A stretch of DNA of 37,039 nucleotides from CAZSNH01 sp052388455 (lineage in GTDB: Bacteria; Pseudomonadota; Alphaproteobacteria; Rhizobiales; Hyphomicrobiaceae), in assembly GCA_052388455.1 (NCBI GenBank), contig JBQTIA010000143.1:1-37039 (forward strand). Reading direction: 5' to 3'. Below are positions 9,284 through 17,045 of this stretch, in pieces (position 1 is the stretch's first letter; each line of letters opens with the position of its first letter). Position numbers and translations under genes: made by a program. The notes beneath the pieces were generated by a model. That model saw nothing but the letters and a program-made list of their open reading frames with translations, made no database searches and was not told where the DNA came from.

Positions 9284-9609
9284 TGGCATCGCAGAAAATC
9301 AAGAAGGGTGATCACGTCATCGTGCTCACCGGCCGCGACAAGGGCAAGCACGGTGAAGTCATCGAGATGCGGCCCAAGGAGAGCAAGGCGCTCGTGCGCG
9401 GCGTGAACATGGTCCGTCGTCACCAGCGCCAGACGGCGAAGACGGAAGGCGGAATCATTTCGAAGGAAGCCGCGATTCACATATCGAATCTGGCGCTCGA
9501 GGATCCCAAGGACGGCAAGCCGACCCGCGTCGGCTTCAAGCTCCTCGCCGACGGCAAGAAAGTCCGTTTCGCCAAGCGATCGGGCGAAGTCATCCCGGAG
9601 AAGGTCTAA
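9283..9609 (+). CDS. rplX: Ribosomal protein L24
   Basis: Assembly initiator of the large subunit with a KOW domain. 108 aa from ATG 9283, which shares a base with the rplN stop. The KOW motif IKKGDHVIVLTGRDKGKHG covers residues 6-24. NMVRRHQRQTAKTEGG and VGFKLLADGKKVRFAKRSG complete the fold. The frame is open far upstream through rplN, but the N-terminal signature fixes the start. Confidence 0.96.
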   Translation: MASQKIKKGDHVIVLTGRDKGKHGEVIEMRPKESKALVRGVNMVRRHQRQTAKTEGGIISKEAAIHISNLALEDPKDGKPTRVGFKLLADGKKVRFAKRSGEVIPEKV

Positions 9610-9615
9610 ACTCCC

Positions 9616-10320
9616 ATGGCCGATAAAGAGAAGCAGGGCGGCAAGGCGCCGGACGCCAAAGGTGGCAAGCCACCCCAGGGCGGAGCGAACCCGAAGGCCG
9701 CCGCAGCAGCCAAGGCCAAGGCCGACAAGGCTGCGAAGGCGGCCGAGCCGCGCGTGACGAAGCCGCGTCCGAAGGACTACAAGCCGCGGATGAAGTCGCA
9801 CTACGAAAAGGTGGTGCGCGATGAGCTGGCGAAGAAGTTCGCCTACTCGAATCCGATGATGATTCCGCGCATCGAAAAGATCGTGCTCAACATGGGCGTG
9901 GGCGAGGCGACGGCCGACCGCAAGAAGGTCGACAACGCCGCCGCCGACCTGGCGCAGATCGCCGGCCAGAAGGCGCTGATCACCAAGTCGACCAAGTCGA
10001 TCGCCACCTTCAAGGTGCGCGAAGGCATGGCGCTCGGCTGCAAGGTGACTCTGCGCGGCGACCGCATGTACGAATTCCTCGACCGCTTCGTCACCATCGC
10101 GCTGCCGCGCGTGAAGGACTTCCGCGGTCTCAACCCGAAGAGCTTCGACGGCCGCGGCAACTACGCCTGCGGACTGAAGGAGCACATCGTGTTTCCGGAA
10201 ATCGACTACGACAAGGTCGATCAGATCTGGGGCATGGACGTCATCGTTGTGACGACCGCCAATTCCGACGACGAAGCCCGCGAGTTGCTGCGTGGCTTCA
10301 ACTTCCCTTTCCGCAGCTAG
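9616..10320 (+). CDS. rplE: Ribosomal protein L5 with Lys/Ala N-terminal extension
   Basis: Large-subunit central protuberance protein that binds 5S rRNA and P-site tRNA. 234 aa against about 180-187 usually. The core starts near residue 52 (YKPRMKSHYEKVV). The first 50 residues are Lys, Ala, Gly and Pro-rich. GGAGAAGG at 9598-9605 supports the early ATG 9616, while the internal ATG near 9790 has no clear ribosome site, so the extension is probably translated. Core motifs PRIEKIVLNMGVG and GNYACGLKEHIVFPEI are intact. Confidence 0.94.
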   Translation: MADKEKQGGKAPDAKGGKPPQGGANPKAAAAAKAKADKAAKAAEPRVTKPRPKDYKPRMKSHYEKVVRDELAKKFAYSNPMMIPRIEKIVLNMGVGEATADRKKVDNAAADLAQIAGQKALITKSTKSIATFKVREGMALGCKVTLRGDRMYEFLDRFVTIALPRVKDFRGLNPKSFDGRGNYACGLKEHIVFPEIDYDKVDQIWGMDVIVVTTANSDDEARELLRGFNFPFRS

Positions 10321-10366
10321 AGGACCTCGGGACCGAACATCTCCCGAAAGGCCTTTGGAGGACTTG

Positions 10367-10672
10367 ATGTCAAAGACCAGCTCGACCGAAAAGAACAATC
10401 TGCGCCGCAAGCTGTCGGCCCAGCACGCAGCGAAGCGCAAGCGACTCAAAGCCGTTGCCAACGACATGAAGCTGCCGGCCGAGGAGCGTTTCGCCGCGCG
10501 TCTCAAGCTGGCGGAGATGCCGCGCAACTCCTCGCCGACCCGCATCCGCAACCGTTGCGAGCTGACCGGGCGTCCGCGCGGCTACTATCGCAAGATCAAG
10601 ATGTGCCGCCACAAGCTCCGGGAGCTGGCCAGCCAAGGCCGCATTCCGGGCATGGTCAAGTCGAGCTGGTAA
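10367..10672 (+). CDS. rpsN: Ribosomal protein S14 (zinc-independent type)
   Basis: Small-subunit head protein. 101 aa from ATG 10367 after TTTGGAGGACTTG. It is the long form without the paired CxxC zinc ribbon; only two cysteines occur, in NRCELTGRPRG and KMCRHKLREL. It ends ASQGRIPGMVKSSW, diagnostic for S14. The upstream open frame overlaps rplE and is not part of the gene. Confidence 0.97.
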   Translation: MSKTSSTEKNNLRRKLSAQHAAKRKRLKAVANDMKLPAEERFAARLKLAEMPRNSSPTRIRNRCELTGRPRGYYRKIKMCRHKLRELASQGRIPGMVKSSW

Positions 10673-10685
10673 GGAGGCACACATC

Positions 10686-11084
10686 ATGGCGATGAACGAT
10701 CCGCTCGGCGATATGCTGACCCGCATCCGCAATGCACAGCTGCGCCGCCGTCCCAAAGTGTCGACGCCGGCTTCGAACATGCGCGCTCGCGTGCTCGACG
10801 TGCTGGCCGAGGAAGGCTTCATCCGCGGCTACGCGCGGGTCGAGCTGAAGGGCAACCTTCCGGAGTTCGAGATCGAGCTCAAATACTACAACGGCCAGCC
10901 TGCGATCCGCGAAATCACCCGCGTCTCGAAGCCCGGCCGCCGGGTCTATTCGCCGGTCAAGGATCTCGAAACCGTCGCCAACGGTCTTGGCGTCTCGATC
11001 CTGTCGACGCCGAAGGGCGTGATGTCCGACAGCCGGGCGCGCGAGGAAAACGTCGGCGGCGAGATCATCTGCAACATCTTCTAG
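10686..11084 (+). CDS. rpsH: Ribosomal protein S8
   Basis: Binds the central 16S domain and, in E. coli, represses the spc operon. 132 aa, normal length. MAMNDPLGDMLTRIRNAQ and the C-terminal NVGGEIICNIF are diagnostic; STPKGVMSDSRAREENVGG is the conserved RNA-binding block. AAGGAGGCACACATC gives a strong ribosome site. A second ATG two codons in is also possible. Confidence 0.97.
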   Translation: MAMNDPLGDMLTRIRNAQLRRRPKVSTPASNMRARVLDVLAEEGFIRGYARVELKGNLPEFEIELKYYNGQPAIREITRVSKPGRRVYSPVKDLETVANGLGVSILSTPKGVMSDSRAREENVGGEIICNIF

Positions 11085-11134
11085 TCTGAAGGGTCCGGCG
11101 GCCATGCCGCCGGGCGAACCAAGGGTCGAGGCCC

Positions 11135-11677
11135 ATGTCACGAATTGGAAAGAAGCCCGTTGCCGTACCGTCCTCCGTGACGGCGACGGTCAGCGGCCAG
11201 ACCGTGAAGATGAAGGGCGCCAAGGGCGAACTTTCCTTCACGCTGCCGGAGGATATGAAGGTCGAAAAGACCGCGTCCGGCATCGAGATCACGCCGCGCG
11301 ACGATAGCAAGACGGCACGCTCCATGTGGGGCATGTCGCGCACCATGGTGCAGAATCTTATCAAGGGCGTCACCGAGGGATATTCCCATACGCTGGAAAT
11401 CCACGGCGTCGGCTTCAAGGCGGCGCTGAAGGGTAAGGACCAGCTTGTCCTCAACGTCGGCTACAGCCACGAGGTGGTGCACCAGATTCCGGCCGGCGTC
11501 GAAGTGAAGGTCGGCGGTGCCAAGCAGGACCAGGTGACCGTGACCGGGATCGACCGTCAGAAGGTCGGTCAGGTGGCGGCCGACATCCGCGCCTCGCGCA
11601 AGCCCGAGCCCTATCAGGGCAAGGGCGTGCGCTATAAGGGCGAATACATCTTCCGCAAGGAAGGCAAGAAGAAGTAA
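11135..11677 (+). CDS. rplF: Ribosomal protein L6
   Basis: Large-subunit protein near the factor-binding site. 180 aa, normal length. Starts MSRIGKKPVAVPSSV; GVGFKAALKGKDQLVLNVGYSH in the second domain and PEPYQGKGVRYKGE with the basic tail are diagnostic. A 50-bp gap separates it from rpsH. It is followed after 11 bp by rplR. Confidence 0.97.
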   Translation: MSRIGKKPVAVPSSVTATVSGQTVKMKGAKGELSFTLPEDMKVEKTASGIEITPRDDSKTARSMWGMSRTMVQNLIKGVTEGYSHTLEIHGVGFKAALKGKDQLVLNVGYSHEVVHQIPAGVEVKVGGAKQDQVTVTGIDRQKVGQVAADIRASRKPEPYQGKGVRYKGEYIFRKEGKKK

Positions 11678-11688
11678 GGACCCGCGCC

Positions 11689-12051
11689 ATGCCGAACGTC
11701 AATAAACTCTTCGACCGGCGCCAGGCCCGCGTGCGCCGTACGCTCAAGCTGCGCAACGCCGGCCGTCCGCGCCTCTCGGTGCATCGGACGTCGAAGCACA
11801 TCTATGCGCAGATCATCGACGACGCCGGCGGCAAGACGATCGCCGCGGCTTCGAGCCTCGAGAAGGACATGCGCACCAGCCTCAAGACCGGCGCCGACAA
11901 GGGTGCGGCCGCGGCCGTGGGCAAGCTCGTCGCCGAGCGCGCGCTGAAAGCCGGCCTCAAGGAGGTCGTGTTCGATCGCGGCGGCTACATCTTCCATGGG
12001 CGCGTCAAGGCGCTCGCCGATGCCGCCCGCGAGGGCGGCCTCAGCTTCTGA
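11689..12051 (+). CDS. rplR: Ribosomal protein L18
   Basis: 5S rRNA-binding protein of the central protuberance. 120 aa, normal length. RPRLSVHRTSKHIYAQIIDD and the end VFDRGGYIFHGRVKALADAAREGGL (in two blocks) are characteristic. Basic N terminus FDRRQARVRRTLK. It ends 15 bp before rpsE. Confidence 0.97.
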   Translation: MPNVNKLFDRRQARVRRTLKLRNAGRPRLSVHRTSKHIYAQIIDDAGGKTIAAASSLEKDMRTSLKTGADKGAAAAVGKLVAERALKAGLKEVVFDRGGYIFHGRVKALADAAREGGLSF

Positions 12052-12066
12052 TGAAAGGATACTGAA

Positions 12067-12660
12067 GTGGCACGTGGACCCCAGAGAGACCGCGGCGGCC
12101 GGGATCGTGATCGCGACAAGGACGAGCGCGACAGCGAGTTTTCCGACAAGCTGGTGCACATCAATCGTGTCGCCAAGGTCGTCAAGGGCGGCAAGCGCTT
12201 CGGCTTTGCGGCCCTCGTAGTGGTCGGCGACCTGAAGGGCCGCGTCGGCTTCGGTCACGGCAAGGCGCGCGAAGTGCCGGAAGCGATCCGCAAGGCGACG
12301 GAAGCCGCGCGCCGCGCCCTGGTCCGCGTTCCGCTGCGCGATGCCCGCACGCTGCATCATGACAGCGAAGGCCAGCACGGCGCGGGCAAGGTCGTGCTGC
12401 GCTCGGCGCCTCCCGGCACCGGCATCATCGCGGGCGGCGCCATGCGCGCCGTGTTCGAGATGCTCGGCGTGCAGGACGTGGTGGCCAAGTCGCTCGGCTC
12501 GACCAATCCCTACAACGTCGTCCGCGCGACGTTCGATGCCCTGAAGCACCAGGAAAACCCGCGCTCTGTCGCGGCCCGGCGCAACAAGAAGGTGTCCGAG
12601 ATCGTCTCGCGCCGCCGTGACGGCGCCGGTGTCGCCGATGCAACGGCGGCCGACGCCTGA
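12067..12660 (+). CDS. rpsE: Ribosomal protein S5
   Basis: Decoding-fidelity protein of the small subunit. GTG start at 12067 after GAAAGGATACTGAA; 197 aa. An Arg/Asp-rich N terminus (about residues 4-22) precedes the core, typical of alphaproteobacteria. The N-terminal loop VAKVVKGGKRFGFAALVVVG and the later GTGIIAGGAMRAVFE are conserved. The Ala-rich end is short. It lies between rplR and rpmD as expected. Confidence 0.97.
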   Translation: MARGPQRDRGGRDRDRDKDERDSEFSDKLVHINRVAKVVKGGKRFGFAALVVVGDLKGRVGFGHGKAREVPEAIRKATEAARRALVRVPLRDARTLHHDSEGQHGAGKVVLRSAPPGTGIIAGGAMRAVFEMLGVQDVVAKSLGSTNPYNVVRATFDALKHQENPRSVAARRNKKVSEIVSRRRDGAGVADATAADA

Positions 12661-12697
12661 GCGCTGTGAAGCGCATCGAGCCAGAAGGTGAAGTGAC

Positions 12698-12895
12698 ATG
12701 GCAGCCAAGAAGACAGTGACGATCGAGCAGTACGCGAGCGCCAATCGGCGTCCAGAAGTTCAGACCCAGACGCTCGTCGGCCTCGGCCTCAACAAATTGC
12801 GTCGCCGCAATACGCTGGAGGATACTCCCGCTGTGCGCGGCATGATCAATCGTATTTCGCACCTTGTCCGCGTCGTCGACGACAAGGGCAAGTAA
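12698..12895 (+). CDS. rpmD: Ribosomal protein L30
   Basis: Small large-subunit protein. 65 aa, normal length. VTIEQYASANRRPEVQTQTL and LGLNKLRRRNTLEDTPAVRG are typical; it ends ISHLVRVVDDKGK. An AGAAGGTGAAGTGAC leader provides the ribosome site. It lies 31 bp before rplO. Confidence 0.96.
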   Translation: MAAKKTVTIEQYASANRRPEVQTQTLVGLGLNKLRRRNTLEDTPAVRGMINRISHLVRVVDDKGK

Positions 12896-12926
12896 AGTTC
12901 GAAGTCCACCAGGAGCACAGGGTCCC

Positions 12927-13496
12927 ATGCGGCTCAACGACATCAAAGACAATCCCGGCTCACGCAAGTTTCGCGTGCGCATCGGCCGTGGCATCGGCTC
13001 CGGCATGGGCAAGATGGGTGGCCGCGGCGGCAAGGGCCAGACGGCGCGATCCGGCGTCGCCATTGGTGGGTTCGAAGGCGGTCAGATGCCGCTGCATCGG
13101 CGCCTGCCGAAGCGCGGCTTCAACAAATGGCGCCCGAAAATCTACAACGAGATCAATCTCGGCGCGCTCCAGAAGGCGATCGACGAGGGCAAGCTCAAGG
13201 CCGGTGCCAGCGTCGACAACGCCGCGCTTGTTGCGGCCGGCATCGTCCGGCGTCCCAAGGACGGTCTGCGCATTCTGGGTTCGGGCGAGCTGAAGGCCAA
13301 GCTGACGCTGACCGCGAACCACGCCTCCGCGTCGGCCAAGGCGGCCATCGAAAAGGCCGGCGGCTCGGTGAAGCTGATCGAGAAGAAAATACTCGCGGCC
13401 GACGAAGCCAAGCGCAAGAAAACGGCGGCAAAAAAGAACGCTGCTGCGAAGAAGGCCGGCGGCGGTAGCGCCGCAAAGGACAAGGCCGAGGCTTAA
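12927..13496 (+). CDS. rplO: Ribosomal protein L15 with Lys/Ala tail
   Basis: Late-assembly large-subunit protein. The start at 12927 (MRLNDIKDNPGSRK) follows CCAGGAGCACAGGG; the open frame reaches further upstream without L15 character. 189 aa, about 35 more than usual, because a Lys/Ala/Gly tail follows the core end (VKLIEKK near residue 152). Glycine-rich GRGIGSGMGKMGGRGGKG and GGFEGGQMPLHRRLPKRGF are diagnostic. Confidence 0.97.
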   Translation: MRLNDIKDNPGSRKFRVRIGRGIGSGMGKMGGRGGKGQTARSGVAIGGFEGGQMPLHRRLPKRGFNKWRPKIYNEINLGALQKAIDEGKLKAGASVDNAALVAAGIVRRPKDGLRILGSGELKAKLTLTANHASASAKAAIEKAGGSVKLIEKKILAADEAKRKKTAAKKNAAAKKAGGGSAAKDKAEA

Positions 13497-13518
13497 GGTT
13501 CGGCCGACCCCGGAAACT

Positions 13519-13562
13519 CCGGCCGAGTGAGCCGGCGGTTCCGCGGCACTCACTTCGGCCGG
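13519..13562 (+). other. Hairpin 1 in rplO-secY gap
   Basis: CCGGCCGAGTGAG (13519-13531) pairs with CTCACTTCGGCCGG (13549-13562), leaving a 1-base bulge and a 17-base GC-rich loop. It begins 22 bases after the rplO stop. No T-run follows. Possible mRNA processing, stability or attenuation element before secY. Confidence 0.5.
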
Positions 13563-13567
13563 CCGAG

Positions 13568-13599
13568 CCGGCAACCGGGAAAGCCGGGCACGTTGCCGG
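13568..13599 (+). other. Hairpin 2 in rplO-secY gap
   Basis: CCGGCAAC (13568-13575) pairs perfectly with GTTGCCGG (13592-13599), and the inside can pair again (CCGG with CCGG). Only five bases separate it from hairpin 1. The remaining stretch to secY (13600-13698) holds no gene I can support. Confidence 0.5.
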
Positions 13600-13698
13600 G
13601 CCGCCTCGGGCCTCCTATGTCTGCGGCAGCCGTGACGCCAACAAGGCCAGCCTCCGGACAGTGAGTAGGTCGGGCGCGAGGGTCGGGAGAAAAGAACG

Positions 13699-15117
13699 AT
13701 GGTATCCGCTGCCGAGCAGCTCGCTTCTAACTTGAACCTCGGAGCCTTCGCCAAGGCCGAGGACCTGAAGCGCCGCATCTGGTTCACGCTGGCGGCGCTC
13801 GTCGTCTATAGGCTCGGTACGTTCATCCCCATTCCCGGCGTCGACGCTGCCGCCTTCGCCGAAGCCTTCAAGGCCCAGTCGCAGGGCATTTTCGGCATTT
13901 TCAATCTGTTCGCTGGCGGCGCCGTCGAGCGCATGGCGATTTTCGCCCTCAACATCATGCCGTACATCTCGGCATCGATCATCATGCAGCTGATGAGCTC
14001 GATGTCGCCGAAGCTCGAAGCTCTGAAGAAAGAGGGCGAGTCGGGCCGCAAGCAGATCAACCAGTATACCCGCTATCTGACGGTGGTGCTGGCGACGGCC
14101 CAGGCCTACGGTCTTGCCGTCGGCCTCGAAGGCTCGACCTCGAGCACCGGTCCCGCTGTCGCCGATCCGGGCCTGTTCTTCCGCGCCACCACGGTCATTA
14201 CCCTGGTCGGTGGGACCATGTTCCTGCTCTGGCTCGGCGAGCAGATCACGCAGCGCGGCGTCGGCAATGGCGTGTCGCTGATCATCTTCGCCGGCATCGT
14301 GGCCGGGCTGCCCTCGGCGCTCGCCGGCCTGTTCGAGATGGCGCGCACCGGCGCGCTGTCGACCGGCCTTCTTCTCGCCCTGCTGGCGTTGATGATTTTC
14401 GTCGTTGCCGCGATCGTTTTCATCGAGCGCGCGCAACGCCGGCTGCTGATCCAGTATCCGAAACGTCAGGTCGGCAACCGCATGTTCCAGGGTGACGCTT
14501 CGCATCTGCCGCTGAAGCTCAACTCGTCGGGTGTCATTCCGCCGATCTTCGCCTCCTCGCTGCTGGTGCTGCCGCTGACCATCGCGCAGTTTTCGCAGGG
14601 TAGCAGCGGACCGACGTGGATCGGGAAGATCCTGCCTGAAAGCGTGGCGCAGTGGGTGCCGGAATGGGGCTCCGTCGTGGCGTCTCTCGGACCCGGCCAG
14701 CCGCTCTATATCGTGATGTTCGTGGCGCTGATCATCTTCTTCGCCTTCTTCTATACCGCGGTCGTGTTCAATCCGAAGGAGACGGCCGACAATCTGAGGA
14801 AATACGGCGGGTTCCTGCCCGGCATCCGTCCGGGTGAGAAGACGGCCGAGTACATCGATTATGTGCTCACCCGCATCACGGTGGTCGGTGCGATCTATCT
14901 GGCGGCGGTTTGCGTGCTGCCGGAAATCCTTCGCACACAGGCGGCCGTTCCGTTCTACTTCGGCGGCACGTCGCTGCTGATCGCTGTCAGCGTGACCATG
15001 GATACGGTCGCCCAGGTGCACAGCCATCTCGTGGCCCACCAGTACGAGGGTCTGATCAAGAAGGCCAAGCTGCGCGGCTCGTCGACACGGGGTGGAGTGC
15101 CGGGGGGGCGCCGATGA
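13699..15117 (+). CDS. secY: Preprotein translocase subunit SecY
   Basis: Forms the membrane channel for Sec-dependent export and insertion. 472 aa, slightly longer than typical 440-450, with ten expected transmembrane helices. Diagnostic segments: IPIPGVD near residue 44, the plug and TM2 region NIMPYISASIIMQLM, GVGNGVSLIIFAGI, and the cytoplasmic loops PKRQVGNRMFQG and FNPKETADNLRKYGGFLPG. The Arg/Gly-rich end is a short positively charged tail. GGGAGAAAAGAACG is the ribosome site. The stop overlaps the adk ATG (ATGA). Confidence 0.97.
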   Translation: MVSAAEQLASNLNLGAFAKAEDLKRRIWFTLAALVVYRLGTFIPIPGVDAAAFAEAFKAQSQGIFGIFNLFAGGAVERMAIFALNIMPYISASIIMQLMSSMSPKLEALKKEGESGRKQINQYTRYLTVVLATAQAYGLAVGLEGSTSSTGPAVADPGLFFRATTVITLVGGTMFLLWLGEQITQRGVGNGVSLIIFAGIVAGLPSALAGLFEMARTGALSTGLLLALLALMIFVVAAIVFIERAQRRLLIQYPKRQVGNRMFQGDASHLPLKLNSSGVIPPIFASSLLVLPLTIAQFSQGSSGPTWIGKILPESVAQWVPEWGSVVASLGPGQPLYIVMFVALIIFFAFFYTAVVFNPKETADNLRKYGGFLPGIRPGEKTAEYIDYVLTRITVVGAIYLAAVCVLPEILRTQAAVPFYFGGTSLLIAVSVTMDTVAQVHSHLVAHQYEGLIKKAKLRGSSTRGGVPGGRR

Positions 15118-15731
15118 ACCTGATTCTGCTCGGACCGCCGGGTGCCGGCAAGGGCACCCAGGCCCAGACTCTGAGTGCGAGGCACGGGCTGGTCCAACTT
15201 TCGACCGGCGACATGCTGCGCGCGGCGGTCAAGGCCGGCACCGAGATCGGCCGCAAGGCGGAAGCCGTGATGAAGAGCGGCGGGCTCGTTTCCGACGACA
15301 TCGTCATCGGCATCATTTCCGAGCGGATCGACCAGCCGGATTGCGCCAAGGGATTCATCCTCGACGGCTTTCCGCGCACGCTCAAGCAGGCGGATGCGCT
15401 CGGCGTGCTGCTCGAGTCCAAGGGCCGCAAGCTCGATGCCGTGATCGAACTCAAGGTTGACGACGCCATCCTGGTTTCCCGCATCGAGAACCGGGCGCGG
15501 GAAACCCTGGCGGCCGGCGGCACGGTGAGGGCCGACGACAATGCCGAGGCACTGAAAACCCGGCTGATGGCCTACTATCGCGAGACGGCGCCGCTGATCG
15601 GCTATTACTTCGCCTACCGCAAGCTGCACGGTGTCGATGGCATGGCGGCCATCGCCGACGTCGGAGCGGAAATCGAGAGCATCCTTGGCAAGGTCGGAGC
15701 GGCAGCGCACCTGCCGGCGGGCGCGGCATGA
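15114..15731 (+). CDS. adk: Adenylate kinase (short-LID type)
   Basis: Interconverts ATP plus AMP and two ADP in the cytoplasm. 205 aa from ATG 15114, which overlaps the secY stop by 4 bp. P-loop GPPGAGKGT (7-15), AMP-site LSTGDMLRAAVKAG, and GFPRTLKQ are present. The LID is the short form (ENRARETLAAGGTVRADDN), without a zinc-type insertion. The secY-adk link is usual in alphaproteobacteria. The C terminus has an Ala-rich end. Confidence 0.97.
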   Translation: MNLILLGPPGAGKGTQAQTLSARHGLVQLSTGDMLRAAVKAGTEIGRKAEAVMKSGGLVSDDIVIGIISERIDQPDCAKGFILDGFPRTLKQADALGVLLESKGRKLDAVIELKVDDAILVSRIENRARETLAAGGTVRADDNAEALKTRLMAYYRETAPLIGYYFAYRKLHGVDGMAAIADVGAEIESILGKVGAAAHLPAGAA

Positions 15732-15759
15732 CCGCGACACGACAGACCGGGCCGTTGTG

Positions 15760-15788
15760 TTGACGAAGCGGGAGAGGCGGTCTAAGAC
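15760..15788 (+). promoter_or_regulatory. Possible promoter upstream of rpsM
   Basis: TTGACG at 15760-15765 and TAAGAC at 15783-15788 are spaced by 17 bases in the 274-bp adk-rpsM gap. The -35 is good and the -10 poor. If real it would drive rpsM-rpsK-rpoA-rplQ. The rest of the gap shows no gene. Confidence 0.3.
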
Positions 15789-16005
15789 CGTGAGACAACA
15801 GATCAAAGTCCCGTCGGGACCCGGCCGAGCGGCATGCGCCGCCGGATACGGGTCGCGGCGCGTTTTGGCGTTACGCACTGGGCGTAATACTCTGACGTGA
15901 TTGGGACTTTCGCATCGGAATGAACAGTTTGGCCGTGCGCAGCGGTCTAGACAATCGAACGAGCCCCATGGCGGGGTGGCAGTTGGCAGGCGCCAGGAGA
16001 GAGAC

Positions 16006-16380
16006 GTGGCACGTATCGCAGGTGTGAATATTCCGACCCAGAAGCGCGTGCTGATCGCGCTGCAGTACATTCATGGGATCGGTCCGAAATTCGCTTCCGA
16101 AATCTGCAGCAAGGTCAACATTCCCGCTGACCGGCGCGTCAATCAGTTGACCGACGCCGAGGTGCTCCAGATCCGTGAGGCCATCGACCGGGACTACGTC
16201 GTCGAGGGTGATCTCCGGCGCGAGGTCGGCACCAACATCAAGCGGCTGATGGACCTCGGCTGCTATCGCGGCCTGCGCCACCGCAAGGGGTTGCCTGTCC
16301 GCGGCCAGCGTACCCACACCAACGCGCGAACCCGAAAGGGACCGGCCAAGGCCATCGCCGGCAAGAAGAAATCGACCTGA
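16006..16380 (+). CDS. rpsM: Ribosomal protein S13
   Basis: Small-subunit head protein contacting P-site tRNA and L5/L31 bridges. GTG start at 16006 after CAGGAGAGAGAC; 124 aa. ARIAGVNIPTQKRVLIALQY and RGLRHRKGLPVRGQRTHTNA are diagnostic; the basic tail KKKST is normal. The frame is open upstream to 15901, but those residues lack S13 character and the ribosome site supports the GTG. Confidence 0.97.
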   Translation: MARIAGVNIPTQKRVLIALQYIHGIGPKFASEICSKVNIPADRRVNQLTDAEVLQIREAIDRDYVVEGDLRREVGTNIKRLMDLGCYRGLRHRKGLPVRGQRTHTNARTRKGPAKAIAGKKKST

Positions 16381-16383
16381 TCC

Positions 16384-16427
16384 CGATCGAGCGACGGGCG
16401 GGTTGCAAACCGTGCCCGCTTCGATCG
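16384..16427 (+). other. Hairpin in rpsM-rpsK gap
   Basis: CGATCGA (16384-16390) pairs with TCGATCG (16421-16427), with inner GGGC/GCCC pairing, just after the rpsM stop. A single CCCTAGT heptamer sits a little further on (about 16444), matching one unit of the array at 3728-3759. No T-run. Function unknown. Confidence 0.4.
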
Positions 16428-16502
16428 TCCGCTGACCCAAGACCCTAGTCCGAATGACCAAGCACGCCCGCGAACCGCGGGCCGAGGAGCCGAGCACCCC
16501 CG

Positions 16503-16907
16503 ATGGCCAAAGAAGCACCCGAGAAAGGCCGCGCCAAAGTCAAAAAGCGCGAGAAAAAGAACATTTCGTCAGGCGTGGCGCACGTCAACGCTTCGTTCAA
16601 CAACACGATGATCACGATCACCGACGCACAGGGCAACACGCTGGCGTGGTCGTCCTCGGGCACCATGGGCTTCAAGGGGTCACGCAAGTCGACACCGTTC
16701 GCCGCGCAGATGGCCGCCGAGGACGCCGGCAAAAAGGCCATGGAGCACGGCATGAAGGTGCTCGAAGTCGAAGTCTGCGGGCCGGGCTCGGGCCGTGAGT
16801 CGGCGCTGCGCGCGCTGCAGTCCGTCGGCTTCCAGATCACGTCGATCCGCGATGTCACCCCTATTCCGCACAACGGCTGCCGGCCGCGCAAGCGCCGCCG
16901 CGTCTGA
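16503..16907 (+). CDS. rpsK: Ribosomal protein S11
   Basis: Small-subunit platform protein near the mRNA exit and Shine-Dalgarno helix. 134 aa, normal length. GVAHVNASFNNTMITITD, GFKGSRKSTPFAAQ and the end TPIPHNGCRPRKRRRV are diagnostic; the asparagine-glycine site that forms isoaspartate in E. coli S11 is present as HNG. A 138-bp gap without a gene precedes rpoA. Confidence 0.97.
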   Translation: MAKEAPEKGRAKVKKREKKNISSGVAHVNASFNNTMITITDAQGNTLAWSSSGTMGFKGSRKSTPFAAQMAAEDAGKKAMEHGMKVLEVEVCGPGSGRESALRALQSVGFQITSIRDVTPIPHNGCRPRKRRRV

Positions 16908-17045
16908 CCGGCCGTGGCCTCGCTGCGTACCCGTTCGCGGAAGTGCCGCTCGTTCGTTCCGTGTGTCGTTAGACGTGTCAAACTTTTCCGGTGATGTGCG
17001 CGCGGTCTCCCCCGATCCGCGCCGAACCCCGATCCGAGGTGCAAC

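Noticed and set aside
9007..10551. 514-aa minus-strand open frame under rplX-rplE-rpsN
   Set aside because: It is a shadow frame caused by high GC and codon bias opposite well-identified ribosomal genes.
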